Shown here piece by piece: positions 16,644-24,466 of a stretch of 55,819 nt of DNA. The stretch comes from Lachnospiraceae bacterium (GTDB lineage Bacteria > Bacillota > Clostridia > Lachnospirales > Lachnospiraceae): the NCBI GenBank assembly GCA_017618195.1, contig JAFZUW010000048.1, positions 1-55,819 on the forward strand, given 5' to 3'. Every line of letters begins with the position of its first letter. Positions within the stretch are counted from its first letter, which is position 1. The translations under genes were made by a program, and so were the position numbers. Under the pieces are notes generated by a model that was not told the DNA's origin, ran no database searches, and saw nothing but the letters and a program-made list of their open reading frames with translations.

Positions 16644-18113
16644 ATGAAGATCGGCAAAAAATCAAAGGCCTTGCTGACAGCGGGCGAAATCATCGTAATA
16701 TTTGTCGTTGTATTTGCCTTTCTGTTCGTACTGATGAAGACGATCAGCGGAGGCTTTCGGAAGGACAGGAACAATTCGGGGGCGAATGACGTAACCAATA
16801 CGGCGGAACCGTCCAAAGCGGTTAATCCGACGCGTGAAGTCCGCGATCTGAACGGTCTTGAGGTTACCCTGGTAACCTGGTGGGATTTGGAATGGGAGAA
16901 TTCGCAAAACGATTACGAGACGGCCTACTGGGAGATGCAGAACGAGGCCATGAAGAAGTATAACTATACGCTGAAGAACACAAAACTCATGGACTGGGCC
17001 CTTGAATACCCGGAAGTTTTCCTGCTGGGTGTATATGAGAACCGGCCGGTCGGATCAATCGTATGCATGGATTCCCGCTGGATCGGTCCGCTCATGCAGA
17101 CCGGCGCTTTGCTGGATGTTTCAAACCTCCCTTCCGCGAACTGGAGCGATGAGAAGTATAATCAGGCGGTAATCGACATGATGAGTTTCAACGGAGCCTT
17201 ATACGGATTTGCTTCCGGAATGGAACCCAGATCGGGAGTGTTTTTTAATAAGGACCTTTTTACGGCGGCAGGGTTATCACCGGAACTCCCTTATGAACTG
17301 CAGGCTTCCGGTCAATGGGATTTCGGTCACTTTAAAAAGCTGTGTGCGCAGCTGACCAGAGATGTCAATAATGACGGAATTACGGATATTTACGGTGTTT
17401 CTTCCGACAATGACACGGCGATCGGGGCATTTCTTGCAGCCAACGGAACCGCGCTTATCCTAAAGGACGGCAACAGCGGGCTGAAGCTCAATGTCGATGA
17501 CAGGCGTGTTAATGAGGCATTAAGTTTCCTTCATGACGAGCTGATAGAGGAAGGATATTACCGTGTGCAGCAGGATGAAGATTCATGGGATTACTTCAAA
17601 GATTGCTTCGCGAACGGAACCGTTGCCATGCTGATAAACGAGCAGTACATGGGAGATGAATATCACAAAATTTGGAATCCTTCCCTTGACTTCGGATTCG
17701 TTACCATGCCGAAAGGTCCTTCAGCGGACGATTACACAGCAGTCTGCAGGGAAAATGTCATGGTTCTGGCGAACTGCGATGCAATCCGCAGTGCGGCGGA
17801 TGATATTTTGTTTGTCTATGACATTTATACCGATGTACCGGCCGGAATGGAGAACGATGACCGCAGATGGAAGCGGAGTTATCATCTCGAAGAGTCGTTT
17901 GATGAAAGGGCGATCAATGAGACGTGTAAGCAGATCATCAATGTCTGGGAGCCGTATATGCCCTATACGACATATTATTTGAATGATGATGCACTTTGGA
18001 CGTATGACATTGGTAACGGAAGCGATCCGGATAAGATTCTTAACGAGCGTGCCGCGGAGTGGAGCGAGCAGATTGAACAGTTCAACAGAAACATGAAGGA
18101 AATAGCAAAATAA
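16644..18113 (+). CDS. membrane-anchored family 1 solute-binding-like protein, copy 2
   Basis: The protein has 489 residues: an N-terminal membrane segment (about 13-35), a short linker without Thr-Pro repeats, then the same binding domain as in copy 1, starting EVRDLNGLEVTLVTWW. Shared blocks include MEPRSGVFFNKDLFTAAGL, DVNNDGITDIYGV, NGTVAMLINEQYM, MPKGPSADDYTAVCRENVMVL and the C-terminal IINVWEPYM tail. The ligand-facing segments differ from copy 1, so the ligands may differ. No transporter genes accompany it. It is the last gene of the module region and ends four bases before a strong bidirectional terminator. Confidence 0.82.
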   Translation: MKIGKKSKALLTAGEIIVIFVVVFAFLFVLMKTISGGFRKDRNNSGANDVTNTAEPSKAVNPTREVRDLNGLEVTLVTWWDLEWENSQNDYETAYWEMQNEAMKKYNYTLKNTKLMDWALEYPEVFLLGVYENRPVGSIVCMDSRWIGPLMQTGALLDVSNLPSANWSDEKYNQAVIDMMSFNGALYGFASGMEPRSGVFFNKDLFTAAGLSPELPYELQASGQWDFGHFKKLCAQLTRDVNNDGITDIYGVSSDNDTAIGAFLAANGTALILKDGNSGLKLNVDDRRVNEALSFLHDELIEEGYYRVQQDEDSWDYFKDCFANGTVAMLINEQYMGDEYHKIWNPSLDFGFVTMPKGPSADDYTAVCRENVMVLANCDAIRSAADDILFVYDIYTDVPAGMENDDRRWKRSYHLEESFDERAINETCKQIINVWEPYMPYTTYYLNDDALWTYDIGNGSDPDKILNERAAEWSEQIEQFNRNMKEIAK

Positions 18114-18116
18114 AAG

Positions 18117-18177
18117 AAAGAGACGGAAGAACGGACCGCGGTTTGAAACCGGAAGCCGATTCTTTCGTCTCTTTTTC
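18117..18177. terminator. bidirectional terminator between binding protein and sigma gene
   Basis: A 15-base stem (18117-18131 with 18160-18174, one G-T pair) is closed by an inner GGTTT/AAACC hairpin and followed by a T run on the plus strand. On the minus strand it is also followed by T-rich sequence, so it can end both the module region and the sigma factor transcript. Confidence 0.85.
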
Positions 18178-18232
18178 TATGGAGTATGAGAAGTGCTTCA
18201 TCCGCGCAGCCGAAGGCATCAAGCGGTTCACT

Positions 18233-18793
18233 CTACTCATATAGCCCCTCCCTGATCAGGTATTTCTTAAGCTTGCGGCGCGTACGGTGGAGGATGCTTT
18301 TCGCTTTCGATTCGCTCATTCCGCAATAGGACGCCGTGTCTTTGAGAGAGTCAAAGTAGAAGTACCGGCCGAGAAACAGGTGCCTCGCATCGGCAGGGAG
18401 ATCCTTAAGAAAACGTGCGATTGCCTCCTTTAATAGGTTTGCGTCGCATTCGGATACGGAAGAGCGTTCGTCCTCAATGACGTCACCGAGTTCCTCAAAG
18501 GAAACCGTATATGCCGTGCCCTGACGCTTCTGACGCTGCAGGTACCTGAGACGGTCGATGGCCTTCTGTCGGGTAATCTTCGCCAGATAAGCGGAGAGGA
18601 CGTCCGGCCGGTAATCCGGCATGGAATTCCAGGCAACCTGATAAGCATCGTTCACACACTCCTCGGCATCCTGCTCATCGCCGAGTATCTGCATGGCGAT
18701 CTTCATCAGATAACGCTGATAACGGGTTATTGTTTCGGTCAGCGCGCGTTCGTCCCGACGAAAATACAATTCAACAATCTCGCTGTCAGTCAT
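18233..18793 (-). CDS. ECF-type RNA polymerase sigma factor
   Basis: The protein has 186 residues with sigma region 2 (about 15-85: ITRYQRYLMKIAMQILGDEQDAEECVNDAYQVAWNSMPDYRP and KAIDRLRYLQRQ) and region 4 (about 120-180: FLKDLPADARHLFLGRYFYFDSLKDTASYCGMSESKAKSILHRTRRKLKKYL), without region 1.1 or 3. It redirects RNA polymerase to a small set of promoters, usually envelope stress genes. The ATG is preceded by GGAGG. ECF genes normally sit just upstream of an anti-sigma gene. Here the next sequence downstream is the terminator at 18117 and then convergent genes, so no partner is encoded beside it. Possible targets are the convergent YD-repeat/binding-protein modules or the FRG gene upstream, but I found no shared promoter motif. 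Confidence 0.93.
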   Translation of the reverse strand: MTDSEIVELYFRRDERALTETITRYQRYLMKIAMQILGDEQDAEECVNDAYQVAWNSMPDYRPDVLSAYLAKITRQKAIDRLRYLQRQKRQGTAYTVSFEELGDVIEDERSSVSECDANLLKEAIARFLKDLPADARHLFLGRYFYFDSLKDTASYCGMSESKAKSILHRTRRKLKKYLIREGLYE

Positions 18794-18920
18794 ACATTTG
18801 CCTCCGTAAGTAATTTCTCCCTCGTCTAATTATCCGATATCGGCGGCGACAGGTTGCGTATTACATGGATTTCACACATTTTTCACATTTCCGTCTGAGG
18901 CATCCGGGCGGAAGGTGCAG

Positions 18921-18945
18921 AAAAGCGCAGGTTATCCGCCTGCGC
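18921..18945 (-). terminator. terminator of the FRG gene
   Basis: GCGCAGG (18925-18931) pairs with CCTGCGC (18939-18945). On the minus strand the stem is followed by TTTT, 40 bases after the FRG stop codon. Confidence 0.75.
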
Positions 18946-18984
18946 TTAATGGCCGCGATTGTCCCGGGCTGTGCGGCTTATGAG

Positions 18985-19734
18985 TTATATATCATAGACC
19001 GAACGCAGCTCGTGGCAGATATGATCAAGATCCGGATAAAGGGAACCCTCGGTAATGCCGAATACGCGGAGGCTTTCGACGAAATACTCGCGCCGCTCGG
19101 CCGGAATGATGATCTTATAAAGCATCGTGTCATCACAGATGTCCTCAAGCCTTCTCAACGAGTTGTGGACCGTAAAGCAGGCCTGCTGCGAGTAAAGCCG
19201 CAGGTGACTGTCCGTCGAGTAGCAGGCGAGAATCTTGTCCTCGAGTACCGGATTGTGATGCAGGTGCTTGAAGGCGGGAAGGAGCATCTCCTGGGCAGTG
19301 TCCGCATCAATCGGATAGATGCAGTTGCCGAAGCCTTCCTTTTCGTTCAGACGGTTGGGGGCAAGCACCCAGACGCACGCGTCCATGCCGGGATTCTTCA
19401 GGTATGTCTCGGTTGCGAAGAACACCGCGATCAGCGGCGATTTGGACCAATCCAGCATTCTGGTCGGAAGGCCGTGGTGCTGCATCAGGGCAACCCATCC
19501 GGAGTAGTCGTGTTTCTCGGGCGGATTCTTTAAAATCTGCTTGCTTCGGATATAGAAATCGTTGGTGATAAAGCGTTCAATCTCAAGGCGTTTCTCGCTT
19601 CTCTGGATCGAAGGAACGAGCGTTAAGGAAGAGTTCTCCTCGCCGCGGTACCAAAGCCCCTGCTTATGTCTTGCGGCAAGAGCTTTCAGAAACTGCAGCA
19701 GTTCGTCGATGGTGCTGATGTCGATGGTGATCAT
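18985..19734 (-). CDS. FRG-domain protein
   Basis: The protein has 249 residues. The FRG domain is recognised from GLWYRGEENSSLTLVPSIQR near the N-terminus, then ALMQHHGLPTRMLDWSKSPLIAVFFATE, with a C-terminal section ending in AERREYFVESLRVFGITEGSLYPDLDHICHEL. FRG domains are found alone or in larger proteins, often near mobile or defence genes. Their activity is not settled. The start is the ATG at 19732-19734 with GGAGG nine bases ahead; an upstream in-frame ATG at 19813-19815 lies before the promoter and is rejected. It is transcribed from its own TTTACA/TATAAT promoter, divergently from the surface protein at 19932. Confidence 0.85.
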   Translation of the reverse strand: MITIDISTIDELLQFLKALAARHKQGLWYRGEENSSLTLVPSIQRSEKRLEIERFITNDFYIRSKQILKNPPEKHDYSGWVALMQHHGLPTRMLDWSKSPLIAVFFATETYLKNPGMDACVWVLAPNRLNEKEGFGNCIYPIDADTAQEMLLPAFKHLHHNPVLEDKILACYSTDSHLRLYSQQACFTVHNSLRRLEDICDDTMLYKIIIPAERREYFVESLRVFGITEGSLYPDLDHICHELRSVYDI

Positions 19735-19764
19735 GGATATGCCTCCTTCTTTCTCAGTCCCTTT

Positions 19765-19793
19765 ATTATACCTCTTTTCAGGGCGGATGTAAA
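19765..19793 (-). promoter_or_regulatory. promoter of the FRG gene
   Basis: On the minus strand, TTTACA (19788-19793), 17 bases, TATAAT (19765-19770). The -35 box overlaps the first of three AAATGTCAG repeats. Confidence 0.75.
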
Positions 19794-19862
19794 TGTCAGC
19801 GTTTCCTCTCGTCACGGCAAATGTCAGGTATTACTGCGTTTCCGTATACATGTAAATGTCAG
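19791..19862 (+). repeat. three AAATGTCAG repeats between divergent promoters
   Basis: AAATGTCAG occurs at 19791, 19819 and 19854. Copies 2 and 3 share more: AAATGTCAGGTATT followed by a related GC-T-TTTC-GTAT segment, 35 bases apart. The array touches the -35 boxes of both divergent promoters, so it could bind one regulator that controls both genes. It may also be a small tandem duplication of a promoter segment. Confidence 0.6.
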
Positions 19863-19865
19863 GTA

Positions 19866-19894
19866 TTGCCACGCTTTCTGTATTCGTGTATAAT
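19866..19894 (+). promoter_or_regulatory. promoter of the surface protein at 19932
   Basis: TTGCCA (19866-19871), 17 bases, TATAAT (19889-19894). The leader is about 30 bases, with AGGAAG before the ATG at 19932. Confidence 0.75.
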
Positions 19895-19931
19895 GGATAA
19901 AAGACTTACCGACGAAAGTGAGGAAGTACAT

Positions 19932-21278
19932 ATGAGGAAAATGATAACCCTGTTTTTTACAGTCGTTCTTTTGATTTCTCTTGCGGCGTCGGCATCGGCG
20001 ACGGAGCAGGAACTTCCGGTTACGCTGAAGGCCCCGCAGAATGTTTCGGTTAACTGGATGGGAGGCAATGATTCCCCGACATCCATGTCATTTTCGTTCA
20101 GCATGGATAATCAGATGACCCAGGCACTGGCGGCAATCGATCAGGCGAGAGATGCGGGAATACTGGAGACAATGCTCGCGAAGTACGGTGTCACGGATGT
20201 CTATGTGAACATTCAGATTGACTGGGCACTTGACGATGTGAACGATCCGGTCAGCGGATGGCATTACAACAAGTATTGGGACGACCCGACCGGAAACGGA
20301 TTTGGCCGTGATGAGGATTACGGTTATCGCTATAGCGAATGGGACGTCGTTGACTGGGGACTGAACAGTCTGGATACCGTGCAGAATTACTGGATCATGC
20401 GGGGTGTTCCGGATGATGACCGTTGGAACGGCAATCCCGAAACAAAAGCGCCCGGTGTAAAGGATCAGCTTAAGCCGGATCAGTACGAGTACTACGATGA
20501 TGATGTGCACATTGATTTTACGAAGCATACCGCGTACTTCCGTGTCCGTTATGCATTGGTGGCAATTAATGATACCGAGGAAGGAAGGACGACATACCAC
20601 AAGTTTTCCGACTGGTCCGAAACCGTAGGATACGGCAAGGATGCCGTGGCTTACACACCGATCAAGACCGGCGATATCGCGGCTCCGGAGATTACCGATC
20701 TCCACATGACGGACAAGGAGTTTAACGATAATCCGATAGTTGCTTTCACCCTTACTGTTCCGGACGCGCTCGCGAAGATGGCAGTCGACGCTGCCGCACA
20801 CGGCGGCGGCATCGTAATTGAAACGGAAGCCCGCGTAAAGGGTGACACGGAATGGGTTGGTATGGGCAATACCGACTGGGAGATCAAGACCGGAGAAATG
20901 GAATGCGCTTTGATTACGCTGATCAGCGAGAACCATCCGAAGATTGCGAAGGATACCCCGATCGAACTCCGTTGCCGCTACCGCTGCGATCAGCCCGAGC
21001 TGGATGATGTGTTCTCGGAATACTCGAAGGTGCTGACCTTTGAGACCTCGGAAATCGGCAATGATCCGCAGCCGACTCCGACCGCGGTACCCGTTGTCGA
21101 TGAGAAGGAAGACGATAAGAAGGACGAAAAGGACGACAAATGCCCGATCTGTCATTTCTGCCCGCAACCTCTCGGATTGTGCATCTTCATCTGGCTTCTG
21201 ATCATTATTGTGATCGTTGTAATCGTGATCGTCGTGATCAAAGTTACGAAGAAGAAAGACGATAAGAAGAAAGAATAA
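19932..21278 (+). CDS. exported membrane-anchored protein of unknown function
   Basis: The protein has 448 residues: a signal peptide (about 1-25, LAASASA cleavage region), a long extracellular region with Trp/Asp/Tyr-rich segments (DYGYRYSEWDVVDWG), and two beta-rich stretches that look like immunoglobulin or fibronectin-type strands (YFRVRYALVAINDTEEG; TPIELRCRYRCDQPELDD). Near the end there is a very acidic/lysine spacer, the cluster CPICHFC, a single membrane segment of Ile/Val and a Lys/Asp tail. It is therefore a type I membrane protein. Start 19932 is chosen from the signal peptide and the promoter position; the in-frame extension upstream crosses the promoter and is rejected. Four closely placed Cys before the membrane segment could bind metal or form disulfides. 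Confidence 0.72.
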   Translation: MRKMITLFFTVVLLISLAASASATEQELPVTLKAPQNVSVNWMGGNDSPTSMSFSFSMDNQMTQALAAIDQARDAGILETMLAKYGVTDVYVNIQIDWALDDVNDPVSGWHYNKYWDDPTGNGFGRDEDYGYRYSEWDVVDWGLNSLDTVQNYWIMRGVPDDDRWNGNPETKAPGVKDQLKPDQYEYYDDDVHIDFTKHTAYFRVRYALVAINDTEEGRTTYHKFSDWSETVGYGKDAVAYTPIKTGDIAAPEITDLHMTDKEFNDNPIVAFTLTVPDALAKMAVDAAAHGGGIVIETEARVKGDTEWVGMGNTDWEIKTGEMECALITLISENHPKIAKDTPIELRCRYRCDQPELDDVFSEYSKVLTFETSEIGNDPQPTPTAVPVVDEKEDDKKDEKDDKCPICHFCPQPLGLCIFIWLLIIIVIVVIVIVVIKVTKKKDDKKKE

Positions 21279-21308
21279 ACAGAAACAAAACGGCACAGCC
21301 GCATTAAG

Positions 21309-21342
21309 ACACCGGATGGGTTCGGACCTGTCCGGTGTTTTT
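21309..21342 (+). terminator. terminator after the exported protein gene
   Basis: ACACCGGA (21309-21316) pairs with TCCGGTGT (21331-21338), followed by TTTTT. Confidence 0.9.
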
Positions 21343-21435
21343 ATGTTCCAAACGGATGGGAAGCGTGCGGCATGCATTCCCGGGAAACACAACGGGCTTC
21401 CGCGCGGGAAAATGCAAAAACTTCCGGGAATGTCC

Positions 21436-21464
21436 TTGACAAAAAGTGTATATAGGTGTATATA
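21436..21464 (+). promoter_or_regulatory. promoter of the GntR/ABC operon
   Basis: TTGACA (21436-21441), 17 bases, TATATA (21459-21464). The -10 region is embedded in the operator palindrome at 21456-21476, which fits repression by steric blocking. Confidence 0.8.
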
Positions 21465-21476
21465 TTGAATATACAC
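21456..21476 (+). promoter_or_regulatory. probable operator of the YtrA-type regulator
   Basis: GTGTATAT and ATATACAC form a perfect inverted repeat around ATTGA. A third GTGTATATA half-site lies just upstream at 21446. The position over the -10 box and the short distance to the regulator gene point to autoregulation. Confidence 0.75.
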
Positions 21477-21510
21477 AATATTTCAATTATACCGGTGTAA
21501 AGGAAATACT

Positions 21511-21894
21511 ATGGATATTATTCTGAATAACAGCTCGCAGCGGCCGCTGTACGAGCAGATTGAGGAACAGCTGAAGAGCCAGATCCTGTCAGGCGCTTTG
21601 AAAGAGGGGGACGCCCTTCCGTCGATGCGTGTGCTGGCAAAGGAACTGCGGATCAGCATTATTACAACGAAGCGTGCGTATGAAGACCTGGAGCGCGACG
21701 GGTTCATCGTTTCCGTGACCGGAAAAGGAAGCTTCGTAAAGGGTCTGAATTCCGGATTTGTCCGTGAGAGCATGCTCTTCGAAATCGAAGAAATGCTTGA
21801 GAAAGTAGCGGAGAAGGCGGAAGTCGGCGGAATCACGTTTGAGGAGCTGACGGAGAGACTCAGGATTCTTATGGAGGAACAGAAGAATGGATAA
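21511..21894 (+). CDS. GntR-family regulator, YtrA subfamily
   Basis: The protein has 127 residues. A winged helix (about 10-75: RPLYEQIEEQLKSQILSGALKEGDALPSMRVLAKELRISIITTKRAYEDLERDGFIVSVTGKGSFV) is followed by a short helical C-terminus of about 45 residues, the size of the YtrA subfamily, which lacks a ligand-binding domain. Such regulators commonly repress ABC transporter operons and respond to wall-active compounds. The gene overlaps the ATPase gene by eight bases. The palindrome over its promoter is the likely binding site. Confidence 0.93.
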   Translation: MDIILNNSSQRPLYEQIEEQLKSQILSGALKEGDALPSMRVLAKELRISIITTKRAYEDLERDGFIVSVTGKGSFVKGLNSGFVRESMLFEIEEMLEKVAEKAEVGGITFEELTERLRILMEEQKNG

Positions 21895-22771
21895 TATGGT
21901 ATTGGAATTAAAGAATGTCACCAAGGATTACGGTGACTTTAAGCTGGATAATGTCAGTTTTTCAGTGCCCCGCGGTACCGTGTGCGGCTTCATCGGTCAG
22001 AACGGCGCCGGCAAGACGACGACGATCCAGCTGATTCTTGACGCGGTTACGAGAGACAGCGGAGAGATTACGATGTTCGGGAAGGAAGTGGTTCCGGGAC
22101 AGTCGCACACCCTTCGCGAAGACATCGGTGTCGTATTTGACGAAATGGGCTTTCACGAATTTCTTACCCCCGCGCAGCTTGACGAAATAATGAAGAGGAT
22201 TTATAAGAACTGGAACTCGGAGACGTTCTCCGGGTATCTGAAGCGTTTCTCGCTGCCTGCGAAAAAGCGGTGCGGGAATTTCTCACGCGGTATGCGGATG
22301 AAACTGCAGATCGCGGTGGCGCTTTCGCACGGCGCGAAGTTTCTCGTGATGGACGAGCCGACAAGCGGCCTCGATCCGATCGTTAGAAACGAGATGATTC
22401 AGATTTTCCGAGAGTTTGTTGTGGAAGAGGACCACACGATCTTATTGTCCTCGCACATAACGGGAGATCTTGAGAAGATTGCCGACGAAGTCGTATTTAT
22501 CGACGGCGGAAAGATTGTTCTTGCGGGCAATAAGGACGAAATCCTTGAGAAGCACGCGATCTTAAAGTGTAAGAAAGAACAGGCGGATCAGGTCAGCGCC
22601 CCGCTTGTCGTTGATAAGGAAATATCCTCGTTCGGCGCGGAGATGCTTGTAAACGATCGCGACGCCTGCGAGAAGCTGTATCCGGGCATGGTGATCGAGC
22701 CTGCAACGCTTGAGGAAATCATGATTCACTACGTTAACCGCGCAAAGGCCCACGGCGGAAGGGCAGAGTAG
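21887..22771 (+). CDS. ABC transporter ATP-binding protein
   Basis: The protein has 294 residues. Walker A is GQNGAGKTT (about residues 38-46), the signature region is NFSRGMRMKLQIA (the usual LSGG is replaced by FSRG, as in many ABC-2 efflux ATPases), Walker B is FLVMDEPTSGLDP, and the H-loop is LSSHI. It drives two ABC-2-type permeases encoded next. The overlap with the GntR gene shows translational coupling. The family context (YtrA-type regulator, two small permeases) suggests export of an antimicrobial or lipid-like substrate. Confidence 0.93.
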   Translation: MDNMVLELKNVTKDYGDFKLDNVSFSVPRGTVCGFIGQNGAGKTTTIQLILDAVTRDSGEITMFGKEVVPGQSHTLREDIGVVFDEMGFHEFLTPAQLDEIMKRIYKNWNSETFSGYLKRFSLPAKKRCGNFSRGMRMKLQIAVALSHGAKFLVMDEPTSGLDPIVRNEMIQIFREFVVEEDHTILLSSHITGDLEKIADEVVFIDGGKIVLAGNKDEILEKHAILKCKKEQADQVSAPLVVDKEISSFGAEMLVNDRDACEKLYPGMVIEPATLEEIMIHYVNRAKAHGGRAE

Positions 22772-22780
22772 GAGGCGCGT

Positions 22781-23563
22781 ATGAGAGGCTTGTTACTGAA
22801 AGACTATTACTGCCTGAAGCGGAAGCTCTTCGTCTGGGGCGTTACGATTTTCGCGACAACGGCAGTCTGTGTGATGTTCATGATCAGCACGAAGACCGGA
22901 AACGTCGCCGTGCTTTATGAGAAAATGGCAAACTCGGAAGACAGCATGGATGCAGCCATGATCCCGTTTCTCACAAGAATCGTGCTCACCTTGTTTCTGC
23001 TGCTGCCTGTTGCGGCATCCTTTGACCTGATCCAATATGTTTTTACGGACGATAAGACCGCATCGTTTTACAAGGTCGCATCCTCGCTTCCGTTAAGCCG
23101 TTTTAAGCGCGTGGGCGAGCGGTACGTTCTGCTTGGAATCGTAATCGCTGTATCATTTGCCATAGATGCAGTGCTTCTCGCTCTGGTAAAGGCAACATCG
23201 GACCTGATGCCGTTCCTCGATTCGTTTCAGATCGTGCTCGCGTTCGGCGGCGTATCGCTGTTCTGCGCGACAATCGCGTTAGTATTCGGATACCGGTTCG
23301 GAGCCGATGCGGCAATCTGGGGAAATCTTGCCGGTGCAGTGATCCTGATTGCAGCGGTTGTAATCCGAAACTTTTCATTTTTCAAAGAACAGTTCTCCTT
23401 GGAAGGAGACGAATCGGCAATCTGCATGCTGAAGGGATTTACGGGCGCTGCGGATTTTCTGGAGCATAAGGGAGTCTTCGTGCTTCTTGCAGCCCTGCCG
23501 GTTGCGGGAGCGGGGTACCTTCTTTCCGTATGGATCATGGGAAGAAAGCGGGGTGTTGCATAA
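22781..23563 (+). CDS. ABC-2-type permease
   Basis: The protein has 260 residues with about six membrane segments and the N-terminal MRGLLLKDYYCLKRKL signature of ABC-2 membrane subunits. GGAGG precedes the ATG. Its stop codon overlaps the next gene's start by one base (TAATG), so the two permeases are made together and probably form a heterodimer with the ATPase at 21887. Confidence 0.85.
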   Translation: MRGLLLKDYYCLKRKLFVWGVTIFATTAVCVMFMISTKTGNVAVLYEKMANSEDSMDAAMIPFLTRIVLTLFLLLPVAASFDLIQYVFTDDKTASFYKVASSLPLSRFKRVGERYVLLGIVIAVSFAIDAVLLALVKATSDLMPFLDSFQIVLAFGGVSLFCATIALVFGYRFGADAAIWGNLAGAVILIAAVVIRNFSFFKEQFSLEGDESAICMLKGFTGAADFLEHKGVFVLLAALPVAGAGYLLSVWIMGRKRGVA

Positions 23564-24342
23564 TGAAAGGATTGCTGTATAAGGAATTTCTTATCGTAAG
23601 GGGGAAGAATATCTTCCTCGGCATCGGAATCGCATTAGCGGCGTTTCTGATGCTCCGTATCGCATTTCCCGGCGCCGATGCGGTAACAGCGGAAGGAACG
23701 GAGGCCGCATCCCTGCCGGTAGGCTATATGTTCGATGCCATGTTTATGGGGTTCACAGGCATTATCATGATGGTCGGGATTTCCATGCTGACGCCGCTTG
23801 TGAAAATGCTTACCGGGAACGGACACAAGCGTAAGGAACGCACTTACACGATGGCGCTTCCGCTGCCGGCCGATTCCGCGGTAAAGGCGAAGTACATCAC
23901 ATTTTTCGGCTGGGTAGTGATCATGCTCGGGAGTGCCGCGGCTATGCTCGGACTCTACTTTATTAACGCGGGGAACAATCATGCAACCGATCAGGTGATA
24001 TTATTTCTTAAGATTATGCCGGTGCTTTTCGCATTCATTATGGTAGTCGGTTCAATCGAGATGTTCGCGTATCTCGGGCTCGGGAAGCGAAAGGGTGATG
24101 CGCTTTTAATCCTTCTGCTCGTGCCGATTGCGCTGGTGCTTGTGTGGTGCCTGTTCTTCGTGGATCTGAATGCGCTTTCGAAGTTTGATATCGGGTCAAT
24201 CCTTAAGTTCTACCGGAAACATAAGACATTTCTCAGGATACTCAGCGCGGTGCTGATCGCCGGGTCTATGGGGCTTTACTGCCTGTCCTTCCGGATGGTA
24301 AGACGGATGGAACTGAACCGGAAAGCGGAGTTTGATGACTGA
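23563..24342 (+). CDS. ABC-2-type permease, second subunit
   Basis: The protein has 259 residues with about six membrane segments and the N-terminal MKGLLYKEFLIVRGKN signature, similar to the subunit at 22781 but only distantly alike elsewhere. Start 23563 is the ATG coupled to the upstream stop codon; an in-frame ATG at 23530 lies inside the preceding gene and lacks the family N-terminus. It is the last gene of the operon and ends before the shared terminator at 24419. Confidence 0.85.
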   Translation: MKGLLYKEFLIVRGKNIFLGIGIALAAFLMLRIAFPGADAVTAEGTEAASLPVGYMFDAMFMGFTGIIMMVGISMLTPLVKMLTGNGHKRKERTYTMALPLPADSAVKAKYITFFGWVVIMLGSAAAMLGLYFINAGNNHATDQVILFLKIMPVLFAFIMVVGSIEMFAYLGLGKRKGDALLILLLVPIALVLVWCLFFVDLNALSKFDIGSILKFYRKHKTFLRILSAVLIAGSMGLYCLSFRMVRRMELNRKAEFDD

Positions 24343-24418
24343 ACGGAAACCCGCCGGATGGTGAAACGGTTTCCGCTTAAAGAGGAGATAGACAGCACAC
24401 TTATTCGAAAACAAAAAA

Positions 24419-24446
24419 GGGGCCTCCCGCAATGGGAGACCCCTTT
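24419..24446. terminator. bidirectional terminator between ABC operon and lipoprotein gene
   Basis: GGGGCCTCCC (24419-24428) pairs with GGGAGACCCC (24434-24443) with one mismatch and a GCAAT loop. On the minus strand it is followed by six T, on the plus strand by TTT. It serves two convergent transcripts. Confidence 0.85.
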
Positions 24447-24466
24447 ATCGTGTCTTCGGTGAAAAC

